From positions 1 to 5,754 of the forward strand of contig CAZFGL010000140.1 in NCBI GenBank assembly GCA_964518645.1: a stretch of DNA of 5,754 nt. The letters run 5' to 3'. Position 1 is the stretch's first letter; the number at the start of each line of letters is the position of its first letter. Below the pieces are notes generated by a model that worked only from the letters and a program-made list of their open reading frames with translations, was not told the DNA's origin and did no database searches. Positions 1-5,754 of this stretch are shown here, in pieces. The stretch is from HGM13006 sp964518645 (lineage in GTDB: Bacteria > Bacillota > Clostridia > Oscillospirales > Oscillospiraceae). The translations under genes were made by a program, and so were the position numbers.

Positions 1-1868
1 TCATAGTAGAAGCCCTTCTGATCCAGCAGCTGCTGGTGGGTACCCTGCTCGATGATGGTACCCTGATTCATAACCAGAATCAGATCCGCATCACGGATGG
101 TGGAAAGCCGGTGGGCAATGACGAAGCTGGTACGTCCCTCCATCAGCTTCTGCATGGCGTGCTGGATCAGCACCTCGGTACGGGTATCTACAGAGGAGGT
201 CGCCTCGTCCAGAATCAGAATGCTTGGGTTGGAGAGGAATGCCCGGGCAATGGTCATCAGCTGCTTCTGTCCCTGAGAAATGTTGGTGGCATCGTCATTG
301 ATGACCGTATCATAGCCCTGAGGCAGGGTCTTTACGAAATTGTCCACATAGGCCATCTTCGCTGCGGACACGATCTCTTCCTCGGTGGCCTCCTTACCTG
401 CAAGGGAGTTATAGCCGTATGCGATATTCTCCCGGATGGTGCCGCTGAACAGCCACACATCCTGAAGTACCATACCGATATGGCTCCGGAGTTCCTCTCT
501 GGGGATGGAGCGAATATCTGTGCCGTCGATGGAGATCCGTCCCCCGTTCACCTCATAGAACCGCATAAGCAGGTTGACCAGTGTGGTCTTGCCTGCACCG
601 GTGGGGCCTACAATGGCCACCTTTTCTCCGGGGCGGACGGTAAGATTCAGGTTTTCGATCAGCTTGGTGCCTTCCTTATAGCTGAAGGACACATTCTCGA
701 AGGAGACCACCTTGGGATCTGCCAGCTTTTCAATGGGATCAATATCCGGCATGCCCTCTTCCTCATCCAGCAGTTCAAATACCCGCTCCGCAGAGGCCAG
801 GGTAGACTGGATGGTGGAGGCAATGGAAGCAGTCTGGGTAATAGGCTGCATCAGCTGCCGTGAGTAGGTAATGATGGCCGTCAGGTCACCCAGGGTAACC
901 ACCAGTCCGAAGGGGCCGCCGTTGACGATCCAGATACCGCCCAGCACACACACTGCCACATAGTTCAGGTCGTTGATGACCATCATGGCCGGCTGAATGA
1001 TACCGGAGATCAGAGCTGCCTTGAAGGAGGACTGGAACAGACGTTCGTTCTCCTCGGTAAAGGTATCCATGGCAGCCTTCTGCCGTCCGAAGAGCTTAAC
1101 CACCGTATGGCCGGTGTACATCTCTTCGATCTGGCCGTTCAGATTGCCGGTGGAGGCCCACTGGGCGCTGAAGTGCTCCTTTGCCCGGGCCGCAATGATC
1201 TTGGTCATGGCAAAGCAGAGAATCACCGTCACAATGGAGACCAGGGTCAGGAGCCAGTTCCGGGCGAACATGAAGATCAGCACGCTCACCAGGGTGACCA
1301 CTGCGCTGATGATCTGGGTCAGGCTCATCTGCAGGGTCATGGAGATGTTCTCCACGTCGTTGGAAACACGGGAGAGAATGTCGCCACGGGAATGGGAGTC
1401 GAAATATTTAATGGGAAGCTTCTTCAACTTCACGTCGATGGCCTTACGCAGGTCATAAACCAGCTTCTGGGACACATCGATCATCACATACTGCTGGATC
1501 AGGTTACAGACCACAGATCCCACATACAGCAGACCAACCACCAGTGCTGCGGTGCGCAGTGCGCCGAAATCCACACTTCCGGTGCCGGCCTCCCGGGCAT
1601 AGAAGCCCTGGGTGATAATATCCACCATGTCCGCCAGCTTGTTGGGGGCATAGGTATTTGCAATGGTATAGGCCGCTGTCATAATCAGAGTCAGAATGAT
1701 CAGGGGCATCTGAGGCTTCAGCAGCTTCAGCAGCCGGGACAGGGTACCCTTTGCGTCACTGGCCTTTTCATCAGAGGAAATGAACCGTCCGCCGGGGCCG
1801 CCGGAATGGCGCTTCTGGCGCTGGAGTTCAAGCTGTCGCTTTTCCTTCTCAACTTCTGCATTTGCCAT
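1..1868 (-). CDS. ABC exporter half-transporter, catalytic-site subunit of a heterodimer (3' end cut by window edge)
   Basis: A membrane ABC exporter subunit, with an N-terminal six-helix domain fused to an ATPase domain. 622 residues are visible; the frame is open to the left edge, and perhaps 10-15 C-terminal residues are missing by family comparison. Residues 1-45 form a charged, probably cytosolic tail. Likely membrane helices lie near 54-72, 105-128, 183-203, 205-226, 288-312 and 320-342. The ATPase part shows Walker A GPTGAGKTT (421-429), Q-loop Q469, signature ISQGQ (530-534, not LSGGQ), Walker B with D554 and catalytic E555, and H-loop H586. The ATG immediately follows the TAA of the upstream transporter gene and has a perfect AGGAGGTG ribosome site 8 nt before it. 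With that gene it should form a heterodimeric drug/lipid-type exporter (TM288/LmrD/BmrD-like side). The substrate cannot be told from sequence. Confidence 0.95.
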   Translation of the reverse strand, partial: MANAEVEKEKRQLELQRQKRHSGGPGGRFISSDEKASDAKGTLSRLLKLLKPQMPLIILTLIMTAAYTIANTYAPNKLADMVDIITQGFYAREAGTGSVDFGALRTAALVVGLLYVGSVVCNLIQQYVMIDVSQKLVYDLRKAIDVKLKKLPIKYFDSHSRGDILSRVSNDVENISMTLQMSLTQIISAVVTLVSVLIFMFARNWLLTLVSIVTVILCFAMTKIIAARAKEHFSAQWASTGNLNGQIEEMYTGHTVVKLFGRQKAAMDTFTEENERLFQSSFKAALISGIIQPAMMVINDLNYVAVCVLGGIWIVNGGPFGLVVTLGDLTAIITYSRQLMQPITQTASIASTIQSTLASAERVFELLDEEEGMPDIDPIEKLADPKVVSFENVSFSYKEGTKLIENLNLTVRPGEKVAIVGPTGAGKTTLVNLLMRFYEVNGGRISIDGTDIRSIPREELRSHIGMVLQDVWLFSGTIRENIAYGYNSLAGKEATEEEIVSAAKMAYVDNFVKTLPQGYDTVINDDATNISQGQKQLMTIARAFLSNPSILILDEATSSVDTRTEVLIQHAMQKLMEGRTSFVIAHRLSTIRDADLILVMNQGTIIEQGTHQQLLDQKGFYY

Positions 1869-3596
1869 TTACGCCACCTCCTCTGCGCTCAGCTGGCTGA
1901 GTACGATTTCCTTATAGACCTGACAGGTCTCCATCAGTTCCTTATGCTTGCCGATACCGGCGATCTTGCCCTCATCCAGAACAATGATCCGGTCTGCGCC
2001 CAGAACTGTGGTCACACGCTGTGCCACGATCAGCACTGCGGCATCTCCGGTCTCTGTCTGAAGTGCCTGACGGAGCTTCGCATCGGTCTTGAAGTCCAGT
2101 GCGGAGAAGCTGTCGTCGAAGATATATACGTCGGGACGACGGATAATGGCACGGGCGATGGCCAGTCTCTGCCGCTGACCGCCGGAGACGTTGGTGCCTC
2201 CCTGAGAGATGGAGGACTCCAGCTGGTCGTTCATTTTGGACACAAAGTCCTTGCCCTGTGCCACTTCAAGGGCATGCCACATCTCTTCCTCCGTGGCATC
2301 CTCCTTGCCGTATTGCAGGTTGGAAGCTACGGTACCGTCGAAGAGCAGGGCCTTCTGGGGTACCACACCCAGACGCTCCCGGAGCTTATCCTGGGGAATG
2401 GACTTAATATCCACACCGTTGATCAGGATCTGTCCCTCGGTTGCATCATAAATTCTGGGGATCAGGTTCACCAGAGTGGACTTGCCGGAACCGGTGGAGC
2501 CGATAATGGCCGTGGTCTCGCCGGGTCTTGTGGTAAAGCTGATATGCTGTAGAACCGGATTGCCGGCCTCAGGATAGCTGAAGGACACATCCCGGAACTC
2601 CAGACTCTGGAACTGTCCCAGTTCCTGTGTCTCGCCCTCTACATCCTGAACGGAAGGCTCATAGGCCAGAATATCATTGATACGGCCGATGGAGGTCATG
2701 GCTCTGGGGATCATGTTCATCATCATGGAGGACATCATGACACTCATCAGAATCTGCATCAGATAGGTTACGAAAGCGTTCAGGCCACCGATGGTAAAGC
2801 TGCCGTTGTCGATCCGGACAGCACCCAGATAATACACTGCAAGGGTGGCCAGATTCATGATCAGGGTCACCGCAGGCATCATGACTGTCATCAGCTTCTG
2901 GGCATGGGTGGCGATCCGGAGCATTTCCCTGTTGGCCTTGTCGTAGCGCTCTTCCTCGTAATCCGCCCGGACAAATGCCCGGATGACCCGGATGCCGGAG
3001 AGCTTCTCACGAAGCACCTGATTCATCAGGTCAACCTGCTTCTGCTGCTTTTTGAACCAGGGGTGGGAACGGGTGGTGGTGATACCCACCAGAATTGCCA
3101 GCAGGGGCACCACAATCAGCAGCACACCGGAGAGGGCCACATCCTGCTGCAGGCACATGTAAATGCCGCCGATGAGCATAATGGGGGTGGTGATAATGCT
3201 GCGCAGCAGCATCTGCATCATTTGCTGGATCTGGTTTACGTCGTTGGTGGTACGGGTAATCAGGGACGGGGTACCGAACTTATCCAGATCTGCCTGAGAG
3301 AAGGACTGCACCTTGGTAAACAGAGCCAGACGCATATCCCGGCCATAGGCCAGAGAAGCCTTGGTGGAGAAATAGGTGGTACCCAGAGTACAAAGGCCCA
3401 TCAACACGGTAATGCCCAGCATCTGGAGGCCATACTCAAAGATCTTGCCGATCTCACCGGGGATAACGCCCAGGTCAATGATCCTGGCGTTGACCGACGG
3501 GAGCAGCAGGTCACTGAAGGATTGCGCCACAATAAACACAACGGTCAGTATGACCCATGAGATATAGGGACGCAGGAATTTTAAAAAGGTTTTCAC
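1869..3596 (-). CDS. ABC exporter half-transporter, degenerate-site subunit of a heterodimer
   Basis: A membrane-ATPase fusion of 575 residues from the preferred GTG start at 3596. Likely helices lie near 13-32, 54-77, 130-148, 155-174, 238-260 and 272-296. The ATPase domain has Walker A GSTGSGKST (366-374), Q414, a canonical VSGGQ signature (470-474), Walker B ending in D494-D495 (Asp where the catalytic Glu is expected), and Q526 replacing the H-loop His. These substitutions match the TM287/LmrC/BmrC-type partner of heterodimeric exporters, where this subunit's own ATP site binds but hydrolyses poorly. The alternative GTG at 3605 overlaps the regulator's stop (GTGA). However, the only good ribosome site, AAGGAG at 3605-3610, overlaps that codon and sits 8 nt before the GTG at 3596, so 3596 is favoured. 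The gene ends TAA directly against the next gene's ATG. Family and pairing are clear; the substrate is unknown. Confidence 0.95.
   Translation of the reverse strand: MKTFLKFLRPYISWVILTVVFIVAQSFSDLLLPSVNARIIDLGVIPGEIGKIFEYGLQMLGITVLMGLCTLGTTYFSTKASLAYGRDMRLALFTKVQSFSQADLDKFGTPSLITRTTNDVNQIQQMMQMLLRSIITTPIMLIGGIYMCLQQDVALSGVLLIVVPLLAILVGITTTRSHPWFKKQQKQVDLMNQVLREKLSGIRVIRAFVRADYEEERYDKANREMLRIATHAQKLMTVMMPAVTLIMNLATLAVYYLGAVRIDNGSFTIGGLNAFVTYLMQILMSVMMSSMMMNMIPRAMTSIGRINDILAYEPSVQDVEGETQELGQFQSLEFRDVSFSYPEAGNPVLQHISFTTRPGETTAIIGSTGSGKSTLVNLIPRIYDATEGQILINGVDIKSIPQDKLRERLGVVPQKALLFDGTVASNLQYGKEDATEEEMWHALEVAQGKDFVSKMNDQLESSISQGGTNVSGGQRQRLAIARAIIRRPDVYIFDDSFSALDFKTDAKLRQALQTETGDAAVLIVAQRVTTVLGADRIIVLDEGKIAGIGKHKELMETCQVYKEIVLSQLSAEEVA
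1874..1883 (-). promoter_or_regulatory. Ribosome binding site of the second ABC gene, inside the first
   Basis: On the minus strand GAGGAGGTGG lies within the last codons of the upstream transporter gene. It contains AGGAGGTG, a full 8-base complement to the 16S rRNA 3' end (established anti-Shine-Dalgarno CACCTCCT). AGGAGG (1877-1882) ends 8 nt before the ATG at 1868. The upstream TAA occupies the three bases just before that ATG. Confidence 0.85.
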
Positions 3597-3601
3597 GGGG
3601 A

Positions 3602-4162
3602 TCACTCCTTGCTTGCCTGTTCCGGACGTTCCTCCAGAACTGTTCGAATATTGCTGCCCAGCTTTCTAAGGATCCGCTCCAGCTCATCAAATTCTTCAGG
3701 CTGGAAATCCCGGAAACAGGCCGCAAAATACGCCTCTACAGCCTTGTTGTTTTCGGAATCCTGCTGGATCGCCATCTGGGTGGGATAAATACGGGAGACA
3801 CGCTGATCTACCGGATCGGGAAGGCGGTCTATATACCCCGCCTTCTCCATTTTCTGCAACATCACCGTAACCGTGGCACGCTGAATGTGCAGGGCATCCG
3901 CAAGCTCCCGCTGGCTCATGCCCGGGGTGCGGATAATAAATTTCATTGCCCCCATCTGTGCAGGGGGGAGACTGCTCTTGTGAAGCACGGAGCTGAATGC
4001 CATGTGGTGGATCCGACCGATATACTCCACATGCCGCAGAGCGGTAAACGTCTCCGGCTCATCCGCAAAGTGTTCTGTTTCCGGGTTGGGGATGTTCTCA
4101 CAGGGATCGGGGCGGGGTTCAAATCCCGGCTCTCGCTCCCAGCCATCTTCCCGATGTTTCAT
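3602..4162 (-). CDS. MarR-family transcriptional regulator with N-terminal extension
   Basis: A 186-residue winged-helix DNA-binding protein, first gene of the exporter operon. The MarR core is plain: a dimerisation helix from about residue 41, helix-turn-helix at about 82-107 (GMSQRELADALHIQ followed by a recognition helix with RATVTVMLQKME), the wing at 113-128 with DPVDQRVSR, and C-terminal dimerisation helices at about 137-178. Residues 1-40 are an acidic, proline-rich tail that most MarR proteins (about 140-150 residues) lack. The ATG has GAAGGAG at 4174-4180, 11 nt upstream, slightly long spacing; no better in-frame start is visible. Met54 would cut into the core helix. The position suggests autorepression and control of the exporter, relieved by a small-molecule ligand. 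That role follows from family habit and context and is not shown directly. Only two cysteines are present (21 and 149), with no obvious redox-sensor arrangement. Confidence 0.93.
   Translation of the reverse strand: MKHREDGWEREPGFEPRPDPCENIPNPETEHFADEPETFTALRHVEYIGRIHHMAFSSVLHKSSLPPAQMGAMKFIIRTPGMSQRELADALHIQRATVTVMLQKMEKAGYIDRLPDPVDQRVSRIYPTQMAIQQDSENNKAVEAYFAACFRDFQPEEFDELERILRKLGSNIRTVLEERPEQASKE
3605..3610 (-). promoter_or_regulatory. Ribosome binding site that decides the start of the first ABC gene
   Basis: AAGGAG on the minus strand lies at the very end of the regulator gene. Its last G is the first base of a candidate GTG at 3605, so it cannot serve that codon. It stands 8 nt before the in-frame GTG at 3596, which is optimal spacing. 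Confidence 0.75.
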
Positions 4163-4215
4163 TCCAAATGATACTCCTTCCCTGGTCGTAAAATTATCAA
4201 TCCTGAAAGTTTTTT

Positions 4216-4252
4216 AACTAACGGTATTCTAGCTAACAATTAGCGAACTAAC
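4216..4252. repeat. Three 15-bp-spaced CTAAC direct repeats with internal palindrome, candidate MarR operators
   Basis: The plus strand reads AACTAAC at 4216-4222, AGCTAAC at 4231-4237 and AACTAAC at 4246-4252: three copies at an exact 15-bp period. The middle copy is part of the inverted repeat GCTAA-CAA-TTAGC (4232-4244). The block is AT-rich and covers the -10 and initial transcribed region of the operon promoter. That is where an autorepressing MarR protein usually binds. Binding by this regulator is inference. Confidence 0.6.
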
Positions 4253-4279
4253 AATACTACAACACTGTCTGTTTGTCAA
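4251..4279 (-). promoter_or_regulatory. Sigma-A-type promoter of the marR-ABC operon
   Basis: On the minus strand a perfect -35 TTGACA (4274-4279) is followed after exactly 17 bp by TATTGT (4251-4256), which matches the -10 consensus at 4 of 6 positions. Transcription would begin near 4244, giving a leader of about 80 nt before the regulator ATG. The -10 overlaps the outermost CTAAC repeat, so repressor binding there would block polymerase. Confidence 0.75.
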
Positions 4280-4380
4280 CTGTTTTTTCACAGGCTCTTA
4301 CAATTACACGTTTCCTTCACATTTCTCCTCCGGCACAGTCCCCGTGGACACATTTCCATCTGGTTTTTTCCCTGCTCCTG

Positions 4381-4389
4381 TGTTACAAT
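4381..4389 (+). promoter_or_regulatory. Possible extended -10 promoter for the PHP gene
   Basis: TGTTACAAT fits the extended -10 pattern TGnTATAAT with a single mismatch in the hexamer TACAAT (4384-4389). No good -35 is seen at 16-19 bp upstream, as extended -10 promoters often tolerate. The start would be near 4396, leaving a leader of about 35 nt before the ATG at 4431. Another TACAAT at 4299-4304 has a TTGTCA 20 bp upstream, too far for a standard promoter, and is the weaker candidate. Confidence 0.45.
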
Positions 4390-4430
4390 ATGGGGAAGAA
4401 TGTATCACTGTATCTGGAAGGTTTGATATT

Positions 4431-5276
4431 ATGGACAGAGTTGATTTACATGTACACACCACTGCCTCTGACGGAACCCGAAGCCCCATGGAATGCGTCT
4501 CTCTGGCGGCTATGGAGGGTCTGAAGGCCATTGCCATCACCGACCACGACACCATGGCTGGAATTCAGGAGGCCGGAGAAGCCGGTCAGGTTCTGGGTGT
4601 CACCATCATCCCCGGCATTGAGTTGTCCACAGATTATCTGGGACGGGATGTCCATGTGCTGGGGTATTTTCTGGACGAGAATTCCCCAGCTTTGCAGGAG
4701 TATCACCAGTGGGTGGTGGATGCCCGCCGGGAGCGGAATGAAAAGATTGCGGAAAAGCTCCGGAACAAGGGCTTTGACGTGAGTCTTGCCCAGCTGGAGG
4801 AGAAATATCCCGGCGCAATGCTGGGACGGCCTCACTTTGCCCATCAGCTGGTGGATCTTGGGGTGGTCTCCTCTGTGGAGGAGGCATTCCGGAAATACCT
4901 GACCCGGGGACGCAGCTGCTATGTGGCCCGTCGGCGGATCCCCTTTGCACAGGCCGCAAAGCTGATCCATGCCGCAGGAGGCGTGGCGGTTCTGGCCCAC
5001 CCTCTTCAGTACGGCTTTGACCGGGCCACACTGGACACCCTTGTCCGTACAGCCAAGGAAAACGGCTTTAAGGGCATGGAGATCTACTACACCGGTTATA
5101 CCCAGAAGGATCACGAGAAACTTTTCGATCTGGCAGAGAAATACACCCTGCTGCCCACCGGTGGCAGTGACTTCCACGGGGATCACAAGCCAGGGATCCG
5201 CATCGGCACCGGCGACGGCAAGCTGGCCGTCCCCGCCTACTTCCTCATCATGCTGGCAAAGAGCCAGTTCTCCTGA
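4431..5276 (+). CDS. PHP-domain metal-dependent phosphoesterase, RNase AM/YciV (TrpH)-like
   Basis: A 281-residue cytosolic PHP-family hydrolase. The full set of expected metal ligands is visible: H7 and H9 in DLHVHTTASDG, H39 in AITDHDT, E64 in PGIEL, H75 in DVHVLGYF, H135 in RPHFA, H190 in VLAHP, and D247 and H249 in GGSDFHG. The insertion around 85-165 and the RPHFA segment are typical of the YciV/TrpH branch. Characterised members remove phosphate from 3',5'-nucleoside bisphosphates or act as 5'-3' exoribonuclease on short RNAs. Which of these applies here is not decided by sequence. An earlier in-frame ATG at 4344 would add 29 unconserved residues and place the start before the likely promoter. 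The ATG at 4431 has GGAAGG at 4416-4421, 9 nt upstream, and starts directly before the first motif. A cysteine desulfurase gene follows after 39 bp. Confidence 0.93.
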   Translation: MDRVDLHVHTTASDGTRSPMECVSLAAMEGLKAIAITDHDTMAGIQEAGEAGQVLGVTIIPGIELSTDYLGRDVHVLGYFLDENSPALQEYHQWVVDARRERNEKIAEKLRNKGFDVSLAQLEEKYPGAMLGRPHFAHQLVDLGVVSSVEEAFRKYLTRGRSCYVARRRIPFAQAAKLIHAAGGVAVLAHPLQYGFDRATLDTLVRTAKENGFKGMEIYYTGYTQKDHEKLFDLAEKYTLLPTGGSDFHGDHKPGIRIGTGDGKLAVPAYFLIMLAKSQFS

Positions 5277-5302
5277 TTCCCCCGCGTATTCAAACACAGA
5301 AA

Positions 5303-5307
5303 GGGAG
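5303..5307 (+). promoter_or_regulatory. Ribosome binding site fixing a TTG start
   Basis: GGGAG, preceded by AAA, sits 8 nt before TTG at 5316. No ATG or GTG lies in frame between the PHP stop (5274-5276, same frame) and this TTG. Confidence 0.7.
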
Positions 5308-5315
5308 CCTTTCCT

Positions 5316-5754
5316 TTGGAAAACTATCTGGACAACGCTGCCACCACGAAGCCCTGCCCGGCGGCTGTGGCGGCCATCACCGAAGCCCTGACGGAAAACT
5401 GGGGCAATCCCTCTGCCGTACATGGCCGTGGCTTGCAGGCGGAGAAGGCCATCAAAAAGGCCCGCAGCCAGGTGGCTGAGGCGCTCGGCTGCAACGAGGA
5501 TCAGCTGTTCTTCACCTCCGGTGGCACCGAGGGGGACAACTTCGCCATTTTCTCCGTGGCCCAGAAATATCACAAGCGTGGAAAGCACATCATCACCACC
5601 GCCGTGGAACACCATGCCGTGCTGAATCCCATCGCTTTTCTGGAATCTCAGGGATTCTCCGTCACCCGGCTGGTTCCCGGAGAGGACGGCACCATCAGCC
5701 GTCAGCAGCTTCTCTCCGCCCTCAGAAAGGACACCATTCTGGTCTCCATTATGA
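5316..5754 (+). CDS. Cysteine desulfurase, IscS/NifS-like, N-terminal part (3' end cut by window edge)
   Basis: The first 146 residues of a PLP-dependent class V aminotransferase-fold enzyme that releases sulfur from L-cysteine as an enzyme persulfide, for Fe-S clusters, tRNA thiolation or cofactors. Visible family marks are YLDNAATT (4-11), NPSAVH (31-36), the phosphate-binding SGGTEGDN (68-75), and EHHAVLNP (98-105), whose H99 aligns with the IscS histidine that stacks on PLP. The PLP-binding lysine and catalytic cysteine loop lie beyond the window, so group I versus II and the sulfur acceptor cannot be settled. The N-terminal pattern fits the IscS/NifS group better than SufS. The start is a TTG with a good ribosome site; the first conserved motif begins three residues later, which leaves no room for a later start. 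It is probably co-transcribed with the PHP gene (39-bp gap, no terminator-like hairpin seen). Confidence 0.94.
   Translation, partial: MENYLDNAATTKPCPAAVAAITEALTENWGNPSAVHGRGLQAEKAIKKARSQVAEALGCNEDQLFFTSGGTEGDNFAIFSVAQKYHKRGKHIITTAVEHHAVLNPIAFLESQGFSVTRLVPGEDGTISRQQLLSALRKDTILVSIM

Noticed and set aside
38..66. Near-repeat of GGTACCCTG at the left edge
   Set aside because: Both copies encode the Gly-Thr-Ile/His stretch around EQGTH in the ABC protein. It is a chance codon repeat, not a regulatory or mobile element.
36..863. 275-residue plus-strand frame opposite the ATPase domain of the left ABC gene
   Set aside because: The minus-strand reading contains Walker A, Q-loop, signature, Walker B and H-loop in order. 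The plus reading has no domain.
1107..2552. 481-residue open frame on the plus strand, opposite both ABC genes
   Set aside because: It is antisense to two clearly conserved ABC proteins, rich in His, Gln, Gly and Leu with no recognisable domain, and crosses the junction of the two real genes. It is a codon-bias shadow.
4344..4430. Extended N-terminus for the PHP protein from the ATG at 4344
   Set aside because: The 29 extra residues lack conservation-like features, the extended -10 promoter would lie inside the coding part, and a good ribosome site precedes the ATG at 4431.
5277..5315. Possible terminator between the PHP and desulfurase genes
   Set aside because: The 39 bp hold only a weak AAGGGAGCCTTT-like inverted stretch (AAAGG/CCTTT) that includes the ribosome site. 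There is no stable stem and no T-run.
4446..5615. 389-residue open frame on the minus strand, opposite the PHP and desulfurase genes
   Set aside because: It spans two real genes and their gap, has no family motif, and mirrors their codon pattern.

Overview
The window looks like chromosomal DNA from a moderately GC-rich, low-GC-lineage-related Gram-positive anaerobe, most likely a Clostridia member of the Oscillospiraceae/Ruminococcaceae type. This rests on strong purine-rich Shine-Dalgarno sites, use of GTG and TTG starts, and protein families typical of Firmicutes. The taxonomic call is inference from style only. No rRNA, tRNA, CRISPR array, insertion sequence or phage gene was seen.

Left part (1-4162, minus strand): a three-gene operon read right to left. 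It starts with a MarR-family regulator (3602-4162), followed by two ABC half-transporters (1869-3596, and 1-1868, which runs off the left edge). The genes are packed almost without gaps. The two transporter halves have complementary defects. The first has a non-catalytic Walker B/H-loop but a good signature motif. The second has an intact Walker B glutamate and H-loop histidine but a deviant signature. This is the hallmark of a heterodimeric type IV (ABCB-like) multidrug exporter such as TM287/288, LmrCD or BmrCD. The regulator probably senses a transported compound and represses its own operon.

Middle (4163-4430): a divergent intergenic region of 268 bp. It holds a convincing sigma-A-type promoter for the operon (TTGACA, 17 bp, TATTGT). 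Three copies of an (A)(A/G)CTAAC repeat spaced exactly 15 bp apart overlap the -10 and the likely start site, together with a short palindrome. These are the likely MarR operators. A separate extended -10 (TGTTACAAT) points the other way.

Right part (4431-5754, plus strand): a PHP-domain metal phosphoesterase of the RNase AM/YciV (TrpH) type (4431-5276). Then, 39 bp later, comes a TTG-started IscS/NifS-like cysteine desulfurase (5316 to the right edge, N-terminal 146 residues only). These two look co-transcribed and are housekeeping-like.

Nothing in the window clearly qualifies as an undescribed system. The most informative points are the asymmetric exporter pair and the repeat-rich operator controlling it.
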